DNA from: Desulfatibacillum alkenivorans DSM 16219
Lineage (GTDB): Bacteria > Desulfobacterota > Desulfobacteria > Desulfobacterales > Desulfatibacillaceae
DNA length: 64,000 bases
NCBI RefSeq assembly: GCF_900142135.1
Contig: NZ_FQZU01000011.1
Location: 60,334 to 124,333 of the forward strand
Reading direction: 5' to 3'
Both the position numbers and the translations under genes were made by a program. The notes below the pieces were generated by a model. That model ran no database searches, had not been told where the DNA came from, and saw only the letters and a list, made by a program, of their open reading frames with translations. Of the stretch, positions 1 through 8,041 are shown piece by piece. Position 1 is the stretch's first letter. The number at the start of each line of letters is the position of its first letter.

Positions 1-184
1 GCGGAGACTGCGCAAATACCGCGAGGAGAACCTCGCAACCGCATCCGGGTTGAAACGATCTTCAACGCCGTGTAGTGCAGACCCCCGTGTCTGCCTAAAG
101 CTATAAAAAGCTGGATTCTCCCCAAAAGCGCGCGGGAATCACGGCCTTGTAGAAACCGAAATCTGCATTTTCAGGAGTTACGAA

Positions 185-370
185 ATGGAAGAAAAAATTC
201 GTGATCTCAAAGAAAAGCTGAAAGACCTGGAAGCCAAGGTCAAGGAGCGGGAGGCCAGCCTGCCGGCCCACTCGGTCCGGGTCAGCCAGATCATGGAGCT
301 GGAAGCGTTGGAGGAAGAGCGGGACCAGGTCCGCCGGGAGTTGGAGGATTTGCTGGCCGAAAAAACATAA
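185..370 (+). CDS. Small coiled-coil protein, unknown function
   Basis: This encodes 61 residues, almost entirely charged heptad-like sequence (repeated E/K/R with spaced leucines, for example LKEKLKDLEAKVKER), so a soluble alpha-helical coiled coil is expected. The ATG is preceded by CAGGAG about 7 nt upstream. There is no signal peptide, membrane segment or recognisable domain. A strong terminator lies 37 nt after the stop, which supports a real monocistronic unit. Function is unknown; it could be a scaffold or a regulator of a neighbour. Confidence 0.6.
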   Translation: MEEKIRDLKEKLKDLEAKVKEREASLPAHSVRVSQIMELEALEEERDQVRRELEDLLAEKT

Positions 371-406
371 AGAGCCCGCAAATCCCATGAGACTCCCCCA
401 ATAAAA

Positions 407-450
407 AGCCTGCACCTCCAATACAGGAAATGCAGGCTCGAATTTTTTTT
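407..450 (+). terminator. Rho-independent terminator, probably bidirectional
   Basis: AGCCTGCA (407-414) pairs with TGCAGGCT (431-438). An eight-T run follows on the plus strand and a TTTTT tract on the minus strand. It separates the coiled-coil gene from the convergent acyltransferase gene. Confidence 0.8.
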
Positions 451-462
451 AGATGGAAAAGG

Positions 463-1125
463 CTATACCGCTTTTTTCACGCCGCTTTCCTCTTCGCTTT
501 TAAAGTGGATCTCCTCTTTCTGAGATCTCTGCAAGGAAACGCTTTGGTCGGAAAAAAGAGCCTGCCGCTTGCCCTTGATGTTCTTGTAAAAACCTTTGAT
601 TTCCTCCATGTCCTTGTCGATGTCCCCCGTGGGAATGAATTCAGGCCCAAGCCCTCCAACCTTGCGGCCGAAATCCACAAAGCCCATGACAATGGGAACC
701 TTGGCGGTATGGGCAATGTAATAAAAACCGGTTTTCCACCAACGCACCTTGCCCCGGGTTCCTTCCGGCGGAATCACCAGGACCAGCTGGTCGTGCTTGG
801 AAAATTCCGCGGCCGCCCGCTCCACCATGTTGGTGGACCGGCTGCGCACCACGGGGATGCCGCCCAGCCATTTCAGCACCGGCCCCATGGGAAAACGGAA
901 CAAGGAGTCCTTGCCCATCCAGTATATCTTTATGCGGTATTTGAAGGCTATGCACAGGGTTGCCAAAAGGTCCCAGTTGGAGGTGTGAGGCGCTGCAATG
1001 AGCACGTATTTGGGCGATTCCGGGGGATCGCCTTCGGTCTTCCATCCCAAGGCCCACAGGCCGGCCACGGAAATCCAACGAAAAATGGTGCGCAATATGG
1101 GGGTGTCGAACATGGTGTAATGCAT
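463..1125 (-). CDS. PlsC-like 1-acylglycerol-3-phosphate acyltransferase family protein
   Basis: This is a lysophospholipid-type acyltransferase of about 220 residues. The catalytic HX4D box is visible as HTSNWD and the substrate-binding box as PPEGTR, in the usual order and spacing. Family members move an acyl chain from acyl-ACP or acyl-CoA to a glycerophosphate-like acceptor at the inner membrane; the true substrate here is not known. I chose the ATG at 1125 because GGAAAGG lies about 8 nt upstream. The frame is open further up to 1182, but that start lacks a ribosome site. The C-terminal tail after about residue 190 is charged and not conserved. It is probably transcribed alone. Confidence 0.85.
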   Translation of the reverse strand: MHYTMFDTPILRTIFRWISVAGLWALGWKTEGDPPESPKYVLIAAPHTSNWDLLATLCIAFKYRIKIYWMGKDSLFRFPMGPVLKWLGGIPVVRSRSTNMVERAAAEFSKHDQLVLVIPPEGTRGKVRWWKTGFYYIAHTAKVPIVMGFVDFGRKVGGLGPEFIPTGDIDKDMEEIKGFYKNIKGKRQALFSDQSVSLQRSQKEEIHFKSEEESGVKKAV

Positions 1126-1342
1126 GAAATCGCCTTTCCAGTCAAAAGTGCGGCTTTTCAGCCTTTCCCCGCAAAATAGCACACATCCGGCGGATGTCCC
1201 CTTTTTACCTTGAATGTGACATTTCTTTTACATTTGCCCCGCCCTCCCCTGTTGAGACGGGCGCCGCCTCCGATTTTGTGCTAAGGAAGCAAGGCATGAA
1301 ACGCAAAGCCCATAACAAACAGCATGCGGGAGCCTCCCAAGG

Positions 1343-2092
1343 ATGACCGGTCCGGCCATGGAAATAGCCGTTTTGGCGCCCATCGTACTCTTGGCCTATA
1401 CAGCCCAGGCCCTCACCGGGTTCGGCGCTTCGCTCATCGCCGTCACCCTGGGCGCCCACTTCATGGGCGTGGACCGGCTGGTCCCCGTGCTGATCCCCCT
1501 GACCGTGGCGGCCACAGGCGCCATCGCCTGGAAGGAGCGCGCCCACGTTGATCGCAGGCTCCTCATAAAGCGCGTCTATCCCTTTATGGGGATGGGCGTG
1601 ATTGCGGGATTGCTGTTGTACGAAATCCTCAAAAACGCCGCGCCCGAATGGCTCCTGGGACTGATCGTCGTGGGGTTCGCCTCCCGCCAGCTTTGGGTGC
1701 ATGTGCGGGGCAAAGAGGGGGATTTCACCATGTCCCCTCCGGCCTCCTTCCTCCTTTTGATCATGGCTGGAATCGCCCAGGCCTTTTACACCACGGGCGG
1801 CCCGTTCATCACCTACGCCTTCATGGGGGAGCATTTGAACAAGGCGAAGTTCAGGGCCACCCTGTGCACGGTATGGTTCAGCTTTAATTCCTTTTTGGTG
1901 CTAGCATTCCTTTTCAACGGCCGGATAAACTTGAACACTCTTAAAATCACCCTTCCTTTGTTTCTGGCCCTGCCCGGGGCCTTTTTTCTGGGAGATCGCC
2001 TGCATACTTTGGTGAGCGAAAAATCCTTTCAAATTATTACAAGCATTCTCCTGATCCTGTCAGGTTTTCCCCTGGTATTAGGCAGTTGCTGA
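1343..2092 (+). CDS. TauE/SafE-family membrane transporter
   Basis: This 249-residue protein is very hydrophobic, with about seven to eight predicted transmembrane segments. It shows the TauE/SafE pattern: an N-terminal LTGFGASLIAV helix and a second-half repeat with AGIAQAFYTTGGPF. Family members export sulfite, sulfoacetate or other small organic anions. The family is broad, so the substrate is not assigned. A sulfonate link is tempting because xsc lies 10 kb away, but they are not in one operon. GGGAG lies 10 nt before the ATG. An in-frame ATG at 1358 is an alternative start. Confidence 0.85.
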   Translation: MTGPAMEIAVLAPIVLLAYTAQALTGFGASLIAVTLGAHFMGVDRLVPVLIPLTVAATGAIAWKERAHVDRRLLIKRVYPFMGMGVIAGLLLYEILKNAAPEWLLGLIVVGFASRQLWVHVRGKEGDFTMSPPASFLLLIMAGIAQAFYTTGGPFITYAFMGEHLNKAKFRATLCTVWFSFNSFLVLAFLFNGRINLNTLKITLPLFLALPGAFFLGDRLHTLVSEKSFQIITSILLILSGFPLVLGSC

Positions 2093-2435
2093 GCTTCCTT
2101 GCAAAGAGGAATTCTTAGGCAATACCATTAACAGCGAATATTCCCTTTTTTTTCAAAGAAAAATTATCCCAATAACTCAAATTTGAGGGTCCTTTTTTGT
2201 TAGAAAACTAAAATACAGTTGCCGTTTCGGCTCCTGCTTGGTATGCTGCTGTCATTGCATGCCGGTTATGCATTAATCCAGCCTTCATTTGAGAGTTTAG
2301 TATCATGATTATACCTTTCCAAACCTGTTCAATTTCCCAATTCATGCCCTCATCCTACCCGGGCTTGATCAAGACAACTTGCGGGTGTTTCACCAGGCAG
2401 GATTTTAACGTTCCACATGAGGAGGAGTTATGACG
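2093..2435. other. AT-rich intergenic stretch
   Basis: These 343 bases hold no convincing gene. They are notably AT-rich against their surroundings and contain a perfect 12-bp palindrome CTCAAATTTGAG at 2176-2187, followed by a T-run. The palindrome could be an operator or part of a weak terminator for the transporter gene. The promoter of the secreted protein should lie in the second half, but no clear -35/-10 pair was found. Confidence 0.5.
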
Positions 2436-2933
2436 ATGAAGAAAGTTGCTGCATTGTTGTTCGTGATGTTTCTGGTACTGGGCGCTGGCGCCGCAACCGC
2501 AGGCAATTGCGGCGGCGGATGGGGCCACTGGGATAGCGGTAAAATCCATCTTTGCCCGGCATGCTGGGATTACTACATGCCGCCCGACGGAGGCGCCGCC
2601 GGCATCTACCTTGGAATCAACTGGTTCTATATCCAGAATCGCAGCGACAATGAAATCAACTACTACATTGACTTCTACAGCGGCACAGGCGAAATCATCG
2701 GCCGCATCCCCGAAGAGGGATACAGGTCCTTGGGCGGAAACTGCGGCACCCGCGTTTCCCCGACCACGGAACTGGATTTTGAAGTCAATACTTGGTGCAG
2801 CCCGGTCGTCAAGTGGTTTGGTTACGACATTGACGTGACCCCCACCTGCGTCGGCAAAATCCAGTTTTTCGACATCAACGGAATCTTTGTGGGTTCCGAA
2901 ATCGGAGTGGCGTACGACGGTTCTGTCAGGTAA
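2436..2933 (+). CDS. Secreted six-cysteine hypothetical protein
   Basis: This encodes about 165 residues with a classical signal peptide (MKK, then a hydrophobic core, then a GAATAG-like cleavage region near residue 22). I chose the second ATG (2436), not the one at 2430, because GGAGGAG at 2421-2427 is 8 nt from it and only 2 nt from the first. The mature part is rich in Gly, Trp and Tyr and has six cysteines (three in the first 25 mature residues), enough for three disulfides. The likely location is periplasm or cell exterior. I recognise no family. It sits alone between AT-rich DNA and a hairpin plus terminator. Confidence 0.75.
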   Translation: MKKVAALLFVMFLVLGAGAATAGNCGGGWGHWDSGKIHLCPACWDYYMPPDGGAAGIYLGINWFYIQNRSDNEINYYIDFYSGTGEIIGRIPEEGYRSLGGNCGTRVSPTTELDFEVNTWCSPVVKWFGYDIDVTPTCVGKIQFFDINGIFVGSEIGVAYDGSVR

Positions 2934-2961
2934 ATGGCTCATTCATAGCACAACCCTTTCC

Positions 2962-3013
2962 CTCCGGGGCCGCCAAGAGGGTTTCGGGCCTCAATGCCCG
3001 AAGGGCCCCGGAG
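2962..3013. repeat. Long nested inverted repeat downstream of the secreted-protein gene
   Basis: The outer arms CTCCGGGGCC (2962-2971) and GGCCCCGGAG (3004-3013) are perfect. An inner stem TTCGGGC (2983-2989) and GCCCGAA (2996-3002) nests inside them, with an asymmetric bulge. No T-run follows directly, so this is more likely an mRNA 3'-end stabiliser or repeat element than the terminator itself. Confidence 0.6.
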
Positions 3014-3036
3014 AAACCATGCATGGCTTTGCAAGC

Positions 3037-3073
3037 AGGAGGGGTGAAACGCCCGCAAGTTGTTTCCCCCTCC
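3037..3073 (+). terminator. Probable rho-independent terminator
   Basis: AGGAGGGGTGAAAC (3037-3050) pairs imperfectly with GTTTCCCCCTCC (3061-3073 region), and a seven-T run follows. It would end transcription of the secreted-protein gene. Confidence 0.6.
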
Positions 3074-3141
3074 TTTTTTTCCTAATAATTACCTGCAAAA
3101 ATTTTCAACCTATTCCCTAAGCCCGACGCTTCCCAATCGCA

Positions 3142-3171
3142 TTGACACCTTTCTTAGATCCCTTGTATAGT
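3142..3171 (+). promoter_or_regulatory. Sigma-70-type promoter of the amidohydrolase gene
   Basis: TTGACA (3142-3147) and TATAGT (3166-3171) are separated by 18 nt. The predicted start of transcription leaves a leader of about 55 nt before the ATG at 3234. Confidence 0.6.
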
Positions 3172-3233
3172 GAGTCCCACATGGGCCTTGTAATCTCCAT
3201 CCGAAATGCAAACCTTTTTGTAGCGAGCAAACA

Positions 3234-5042
3234 ATGAATCATACTAGTAATGGAACCGCGCCGTCCCCTATCGCCCGCAAGAACCGCCGCACCCCGTATT
3301 TGAAAGCATTGCTGCTCATGACGGCCCTGGCCCTGATATTGTCCTCTGCAGGCTGCTTCTCCGCCAAAAACGCCTCGACCCTGTATTTCGGCGGCGACAT
3401 CCTCACCATGAGCGAAAACGGCCCGGAATCCATAGAAGCCGTGCTGGTGAAAAACGGCAAGATCGCAGCCCTGGGCTCTCAAGAAACAGTCCTGGCCCAA
3501 AAAGAGCCAAATACCGAGCTTGTGGACTTGCAGGGAAACACCCTCATGCCCGGATTCATAGCCGTGCACACCCACCCGGATCTTTCCGCCTACTTATACA
3601 GCTTCACGGACCTGAGCGGCTTCACCAACAATACGCCTGATGAAGTCTGGGCCAAGCTCCGCGACGCAGTCGCCAACGCCGAAAAGGGCGAATGGCTTTT
3701 CTGCAAAGGCTTCGACCCCATGCTGGTCCATGGTCTGAAAGCTCCGACCATCCAGGAACTGGACGCCATGGCGCCGGACAATCCCGTTTTAATCATGGCC
3801 CAAAGCCTTCACTCCGCCTGGGCCAACTCCCCGGCGTTTCAGGAAGTGGGAATCACCCCGGACACGCCCGCGCCCGCCGTGGGCAGCTATTATGAAAAGG
3901 ACGAAAACGGAAAACTCACCGGATTCATCGCCGAGGTCCAGGCTATCGCGCCTTTCGGCAATGCGGCTGTCAAACATTTCAACATCAAACAAAACGTGGT
4001 GGAAGTCTACAAGGAGTATATGAGCCGGGGCATCACCTCCATCACCGCCATGGGCATGTTCGCCAAGGACAAAAAGCCTTTTATGCTCTACGAATATTTA
4101 TCCACGGATCACCCCAAATACCTCCACCGCGCCCTGGACCTGGTCGGCCTGCTCCCCAACAAAACACCCACGGTCCGGCATTTCGTCTACATCAAGCACG
4201 ACACGCCCTTTCTGATCCCGGACCAAGTGGAAAACGGGGACGACTTCTTTAAGGTGGTGGGCGTCAAGCTGTGGTACGACGGCTCGCCGTACACAGGCTC
4301 CATGTACCTGAAAGAGCCCTACCTGGAATCCGACCTGACCCAAAACGGCCTGGGACTGCCCCGCAACCACCGGGGCGAGCCCGTCATCCCAAAGGACGAG
4401 TTCTACAACGCCCTCAAAACCTGGCACGACAAAGGCTGGCAGCTAAGCATCCATTCCCAGGGGGATCAATCCACAAAGGAAGTGCTGGACATGCTCAAGC
4501 AGGCCATGGCCGAAACCGGCAAGCAGGACCATCGCCACCGGATCGAACACGGCGTGCTCCTTCCCCCGGAACTCCTGGGCGAAATGAAGCAAATGAACAT
4601 GGCCCCCAGCTTTCACATCAACCACATCTATTATTATGGAGAAGCCCTTCGGGACGACATCCTGGGCGAGGCCCGCGCGGAAAAAATGCTGCCCGTCCAC
4701 AGCGCCATGGCCGAAGGCCTGACCTGCTCCCTCCATGCGGATGCGCCCATGTACCCGGAGGACCCCCTGAGCCTGCTCCAGACCGCCGTCACAAGGAAAA
4801 CCAAGTCCGGCCAGGTCATCGGCGCCAAGGAGAAAATCACGGTCCTGGAAGGCCTGAAAGCCCTTACCATCGATTCCGCCTGGCAGCTTCACATGGAAGA
4901 CAAAATCGGCAGCATCGAGCCCGGCAAATACGCCGACTTCGTCATCCTGGACGCCAATCCCCTAAAAATCGATCCGGAAAACCTCCGGGACGTCCAGGTC
5001 CTCGCAACCATCGTCAACGGCGTGGAAACCTGGAAAAAGTAA
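3234..5042 (+). CDS. YtcJ-like amidohydrolase (amidohydrolase 3 family), lipoprotein
   Basis: This is a 602-residue metal-dependent hydrolase. An N-terminal hydrophobic stretch ends in the lipobox LSSAGC near residue 40, so the protein should be lipid-anchored outside the cytoplasmic membrane. The metal-binding HTHPD follows MPGFIAV near residue 110. Later histidines (SIHSQGD, HRIEHG) and a C-terminal Asp region (LHADAP) complete the amidohydrolase pattern, and the composite beta-sandwich closes with GKYADFVILD. Family members hydrolyse amides of diverse nitrogen compounds; the substrate is unknown. Export of a YtcJ-type enzyme is less common than the cytoplasmic form. It appears monocistronic, with repeat DNA downstream. 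Confidence 0.88.
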   Translation: MNHTSNGTAPSPIARKNRRTPYLKALLLMTALALILSSAGCFSAKNASTLYFGGDILTMSENGPESIEAVLVKNGKIAALGSQETVLAQKEPNTELVDLQGNTLMPGFIAVHTHPDLSAYLYSFTDLSGFTNNTPDEVWAKLRDAVANAEKGEWLFCKGFDPMLVHGLKAPTIQELDAMAPDNPVLIMAQSLHSAWANSPAFQEVGITPDTPAPAVGSYYEKDENGKLTGFIAEVQAIAPFGNAAVKHFNIKQNVVEVYKEYMSRGITSITAMGMFAKDKKPFMLYEYLSTDHPKYLHRALDLVGLLPNKTPTVRHFVYIKHDTPFLIPDQVENGDDFFKVVGVKLWYDGSPYTGSMYLKEPYLESDLTQNGLGLPRNHRGEPVIPKDEFYNALKTWHDKGWQLSIHSQGDQSTKEVLDMLKQAMAETGKQDHRHRIEHGVLLPPELLGEMKQMNMAPSFHINHIYYYGEALRDDILGEARAEKMLPVHSAMAEGLTCSLHADAPMYPEDPLSLLQTAVTRKTKSGQVIGAKEKITVLEGLKALTIDSAWQLHMEDKIGSIEPGKYADFVILDANPLKIDPENLRDVQVLATIVNGVETWKK

Positions 5043-5062
5043 AGTACTACAAATAAACTGAG

Positions 5063-5282
5063 TTTGTTGGGTTTCGCATCGGGAAAACCGCCTTTTGTTG
5101 CATCCTCATAGACGATGCAATAGGGCAGCCCGACAAAGCCTTAGGAGCTCTACCCAACGTACTGTCTTTATGCAAAAGTGTAGGTTGGGTAGAGCGTGAA
5201 AGAGGCACTTTGAAAGCCCAGGACCTGGGTCTTGAAGGATCGCTTTATACTGGCTTTTTTGTTCCCGCGAAACCCAACAAAA
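5063..5282. repeat. Family B repeat element (MITE-like), 220 bp
   Basis: The ends are inverted copies of TTTGTTGGGTTTCGC (5063-5077) and GCGAAACCCAACAAA (5267-5281). Inside, GCTCTACCCAAC (5147-5158) and GTTGGGTAGAGC (5184-5195) form a perfect 12-bp stem. No coding capacity is evident and no target-site duplication was found. Confidence 0.7.
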
Positions 5283-5424
5283 AATCGCCGAATCCGCCGC
5301 ATAAAACCCGCCTTGCACGGGCTCAATCGTCAAACGCGGATTTGATCCCATTTCATGCGCATGCTTGGCCTCGGATAGTCAGGCGGCTCAGGACTAATGA
5401 AAAGCCGTACCCGATGAGAGGCGC

Positions 5425-5470
5425 CAGGCAAAGCTGTATCCTGCCGGGGCGCGTTAGCGCAGAAGGTGCG
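5425..5470 (+). repeat. Family D repeat, copy 1
   Basis: About 45 bp containing GGCGCGTTAGCGCAGAAGG, with the palindrome GCGCGTTAGCGC inside. A diverged copy lies at 26050-26092 in the opposite orientation. Both are in intergenic DNA beside other repeats. Confidence 0.55.
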
Positions 5471-5800
5471 ACCTAATGAGTTGATAGAAACCAAGCACTT
5501 CCAACCGACGGACGCCCTGTCCAAAACCGTGGGCGGCCCTGGCAGAGCAGTACCCTTCCAGGGCGCGGCAGCGTATGTAGTTCATCCCATAGGGCTTTGG
5601 AATCCATGGAGTCTGGGCGAATGGATAGCGCATCCAAAACCACTCAAAATCAAGTTTTCAACCAACTCCTTTCGCCCGCCTTCCACCCCAAATTTCCGCG
5701 ATCTTCTCGGCCCGCACCTTGTGTTCTTCGAACCCAGGCAACAAACCGCCGTTGCCTGGGCCGCCCCAAAGGGATGGAAAGCCTATCACATCTTCGACGC

Positions 5801-5832
5801 TCGTTCCCATGCTCCAGCGTGGGAATGCATAC
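5801..5832 (+). repeat. Family A palindromic repeat, copy A1
   Basis: A hairpin unit of the form TCGTTCCCATGC, short loop, GTGGGAATGCATAC. The same unit recurs near 11781, 12082, 19392 and 50147, always between genes. Confidence 0.75.
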
Positions 5833-5894
5833 AAAACTATTTGAAATCAATGAATTTCAAAACGTTGATCCCCCATTCGAAAATATAAAGAAGA

Positions 5895-5954
5895 ACGCTG
5901 GGTCCCGGCTTGCGGCCGATCCTAAAAAGCAGGATCGTCCTTGCCGGGATGACG
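5895..5954 (-). repeat. Family C repeat, copy C1
   Basis: On the minus strand it reads CGTCATCCCGG at one end and GGGACCCAGCGT at the other, with inner self-complementary GATCCT/AGGATC. It is related to copies at 6057, 22533, 22722 and 26121. Confidence 0.7.
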
Positions 5955-6056
5955 ATTTTTGCGGTGAACGAAAGTGCACAGGGCGCTTGCAGCCCTTTTA
6001 TAAGGATGCCGGGGGACGGCCTCTCCCCTACTTTGTCTGATAAAGCCGCCGCTCTC

Positions 6057-6154
6057 CGTCATCCCCGTGGAGGGAAGCGGCGGGATGATTGCGGTTGTTT
6101 TTGCAATCATCGTGACGCAATTCCGGAAACGGGGACCCAGCGTCTTTCCGGAGT
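6057..6154 (+). repeat. Family C repeat, copy C2
   Basis: It starts with CGTCATCCCCGTGG and ends with CGGGGACCCAGCGTCTT. The inner part holds GATGATTGC and GCAATCATC, which can pair. About 98 bp, the longest copy with clear ends. Confidence 0.7.
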
Positions 6155-6328
6155 AGCGGCGGGGCGCAGACTAAATGCCAGAAAAAGAATGATCAAATTA
6201 CTTGAATGATAGCAACTATGTATAAAATGCACTCTGCGCGTTCTTATGGTGCAGCAAGCAGCGCCCCTATACTGCCCCAAACGACAAACATAAAAACAAC
6301 AAAATGACAAAACGGAAACATTTTTTGG

Positions 6329-6377
6329 TTGACAACTGACCCACGGGTCATTTAGGGTGTGACTGACCGGTCAGTCA
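6329..6377 (+). promoter_or_regulatory. Promoter with two palindromic TetR-type operators
   Basis: TTGACA lies at 6329-6334. It is overlapped and followed by TGACCC-AC-GGGTCA (6337-6350) and a perfect 18-bp palindrome TGACTGACCGGTCAGTCA (6360-6377). The -10 is weak (about 6352-6357). Both palindromes share the TGAC half-site, as expected for a TetR dimer. They sit 75-115 nt before the TetR gene, so autorepression of the whole operon is the natural reading. Confidence 0.7.
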
Positions 6378-6451
6378 TGGGTCTTTGGACGAACAATTCA
6401 AAGGGAGGGTGCGCGGACGTCATTCAATATCTTTATTGTCCGCAATAACAT

Positions 6452-7120
6452 ATGCCGAAATCCACCTTCAATAATCTGCCGTTGGAAAAAAGGGAGCGCA
6501 TCCTCAGGGTGGCCGCGGAACTTTTTGCGCAAACAGGCTACACCAAGACCGACGTGGCTCTCATCGCCCGGGAAGCCGGGGTGGCCAAGGGGTCCATGTA
6601 CAACTATTTCGAGTCCAAGGATGATATTTATGTGCATGTTTGCGCACGGGCTTTGGAGCAGTCCCGGACGGCGGTGTACGGCGGCATTGACAAGTCCTGG
6701 GACATCTACAGGCAGATCGATCATATCTTCCGCAAAGGCTCGGCCTTCGCCGTGGAAAGCCCGGAATTCGTGCTCCTTTATTTGAATGTATCCTCCGTGG
6801 GCATGGAGCGGTTCGCCGAGGCCCTCACCCGGGAGGTGGAGCACTACACGGCCAATCATCTTAGAAATCTTATCCGCAAAGGCATGGAAGCGGGAATCGT
6901 CAGGCCGGACATCAACGCCAGCATGACGGCGTTCTTCATCAACAGCATGTACATCGTGCTCCTGCTTTCTTTTGTGTCGCGGCATTTTCAAATTCGTTTG
7001 CTGGAATATCTGGAAATAGAAGGGGACATGGAGGAGTTGGACCGGGAGGCCATCCTGGATCAACTGGTCGGGATGATCGAGTCCATGCTCAAACCGGCGG
7101 CGCCCCTGAACGACAATTAG
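6452..7120 (+). CDS. TetR-family transcriptional regulator
   Basis: This is a 222-residue TetR repressor. The N-terminal helix-turn-helix covers residues 10-55 (RERILRVAAELFAQTGY, then AREAGVAKGSMYNYFESKDD), which is textbook for the family. The C-terminal ligand-binding half is all-helical and unassigned. It is the first gene of an operon whose next gene begins 13 nt downstream, and its promoter carries two TGAC-based palindromes, so it probably represses its own operon until a small acid or CoA-ester ligand binds. The ligand is unknown. Confidence 0.92.
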   Translation: MPKSTFNNLPLEKRERILRVAAELFAQTGYTKTDVALIAREAGVAKGSMYNYFESKDDIYVHVCARALEQSRTAVYGGIDKSWDIYRQIDHIFRKGSAFAVESPEFVLLYLNVSSVGMERFAEALTREVEHYTANHLRNLIRKGMEAGIVRPDINASMTAFFINSMYIVLLLSFVSRHFQIRLLEYLEIEGDMEELDREAILDQLVGMIESMLKPAAPLNDN

Positions 7121-7133
7121 ACGAGGTGAAACC

Positions 7134-7970
7134 ATGTACGATGATTTAAAAGGACAAGTCGCCCTGATAACCGGCGCGGGCAAAACCACGGGAATCGGCT
7201 ACGCCATTGCGGAAAAAATGGCCGCTTGCGGCGCTGATGTGGTGATTACGGATCTGGGCGGCCCCGGCCCCCGCGAATCCGAGCAGGCGCCCCCCACCAC
7301 CGACGAGATGAACGAGACGGCCGCCGGCCTGGCCGCCAAATACGGCGTCAAGGTGATCGCCGTGGAAATGGACGTCACCGACACCGAATCCGTGAACAAA
7401 ATGGCGGAAGTGGTCAAAACGGAATTCGGCAGGATGGACGCCTTGTTCAACAACGCAGGCGCCTCCTTCGGCGTGCCCAGCACGATCCACGACTACGACG
7501 AAGGCGCGTGGCTCAGGACCATCGACGTGAACCTCCACGGCGTGTACCGGGTGTCCAAGGCCCTGGCCCCCCTGCTGCGTGAAAACAAGGGCCGCATCGT
7601 CAACGTGGCCTCCCGGGCCGGCAAGTTCCCCGCCCTCTTCAACGGCGCCTATTCCGTGGCCAAGGCGGGGGTGATCATGCTTTCCAAGGTCATGGCCAAG
7701 GAGCTGGGCGGCGAAGGCGTGCGCGTAAACGCCATCTGCCCCGGCCAGATCATGACCGACCTGCAAAGGTGGCGCCTCAACCTGGAAGCCCAGGTGTTCC
7801 AGACCACCTTTGAAGACCGGAAGGCCGAAATGTGCAAGACCATCCCCCTGGGATACATCGCCGAGCCTGAGGAAGTGGCCTCCCTGGCGGTTTATCTGGT
7901 TTCCAAGGAATCTTCCTACCTGACCGGCCAGGCCATCAACGTCACGGGCGGCCAGTTGATGGAACTGTAA
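7134..7970 (+). CDS. Short-chain dehydrogenase/reductase (FabG-like)
   Basis: This is a 278-residue classical SDR. The cofactor loop near residue 14 is the modified TGAGKTTGIGYAI. NNAG appears near residue 105 and the catalytic Tyr/Lys as YSVAKAG near residue 178. The C-terminal LTGQAINVTGGQLM is the usual 'GxxxxVDGG'-type end. It would oxidise or reduce a hydroxy/keto group with NAD(P)(H). The extended cofactor loop and a 15-residue insertion after beta-2 (PPTTDEMNETAAG) resemble SDRs acting on bulky acyl-CoA or terpenoid substrates. It is second in the TetR operon, before the ThDP enzyme. Confidence 0.88.
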   Translation: MYDDLKGQVALITGAGKTTGIGYAIAEKMAACGADVVITDLGGPGPRESEQAPPTTDEMNETAAGLAAKYGVKVIAVEMDVTDTESVNKMAEVVKTEFGRMDALFNNAGASFGVPSTIHDYDEGAWLRTIDVNLHGVYRVSKALAPLLRENKGRIVNVASRAGKFPALFNGAYSVAKAGVIMLSKVMAKELGGEGVRVNAICPGQIMTDLQRWRLNLEAQVFQTTFEDRKAEMCKTIPLGYIAEPEEVASLAVYLVSKESSYLTGQAINVTGGQLMEL

Positions 7971-8041
7971 ATAATCATTCGGGCTTAAACAAAGCCCTGA
8001 CCTTTTTCCATTAAGCAACTTTTACAAAGGAGTAAAATATC

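Noticed and set aside
1-184. Possible 3' end of a gene at the left edge
   Set aside because: Two frames stay open for 25-37 codons from the first base, but neither shows a recognisable sequence and the piece is too short to call.
430-1179. 249-codon plus-strand frame opposite the PlsC-like gene
   Set aside because: It lies antisense to a gene with clear catalytic motifs and has the His/Gly/Pro-rich composition typical of shadow frames in GC-rich DNA.
5801-5832. CRISPR array suggested by recurrent palindromic repeats
   Set aside because: The copies are scattered over 45 kb, lie singly or in pairs, have no regular spacers, and no cas genes are present.
5466-5888. 140-codon plus-strand frame in the intergenic island
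   Set aside because: It runs through the family A repeat (translated as RSHAPAWEC) and flanking repeat-rich DNA, has no ribosome site and no domain. It is a repeat-derived frame.
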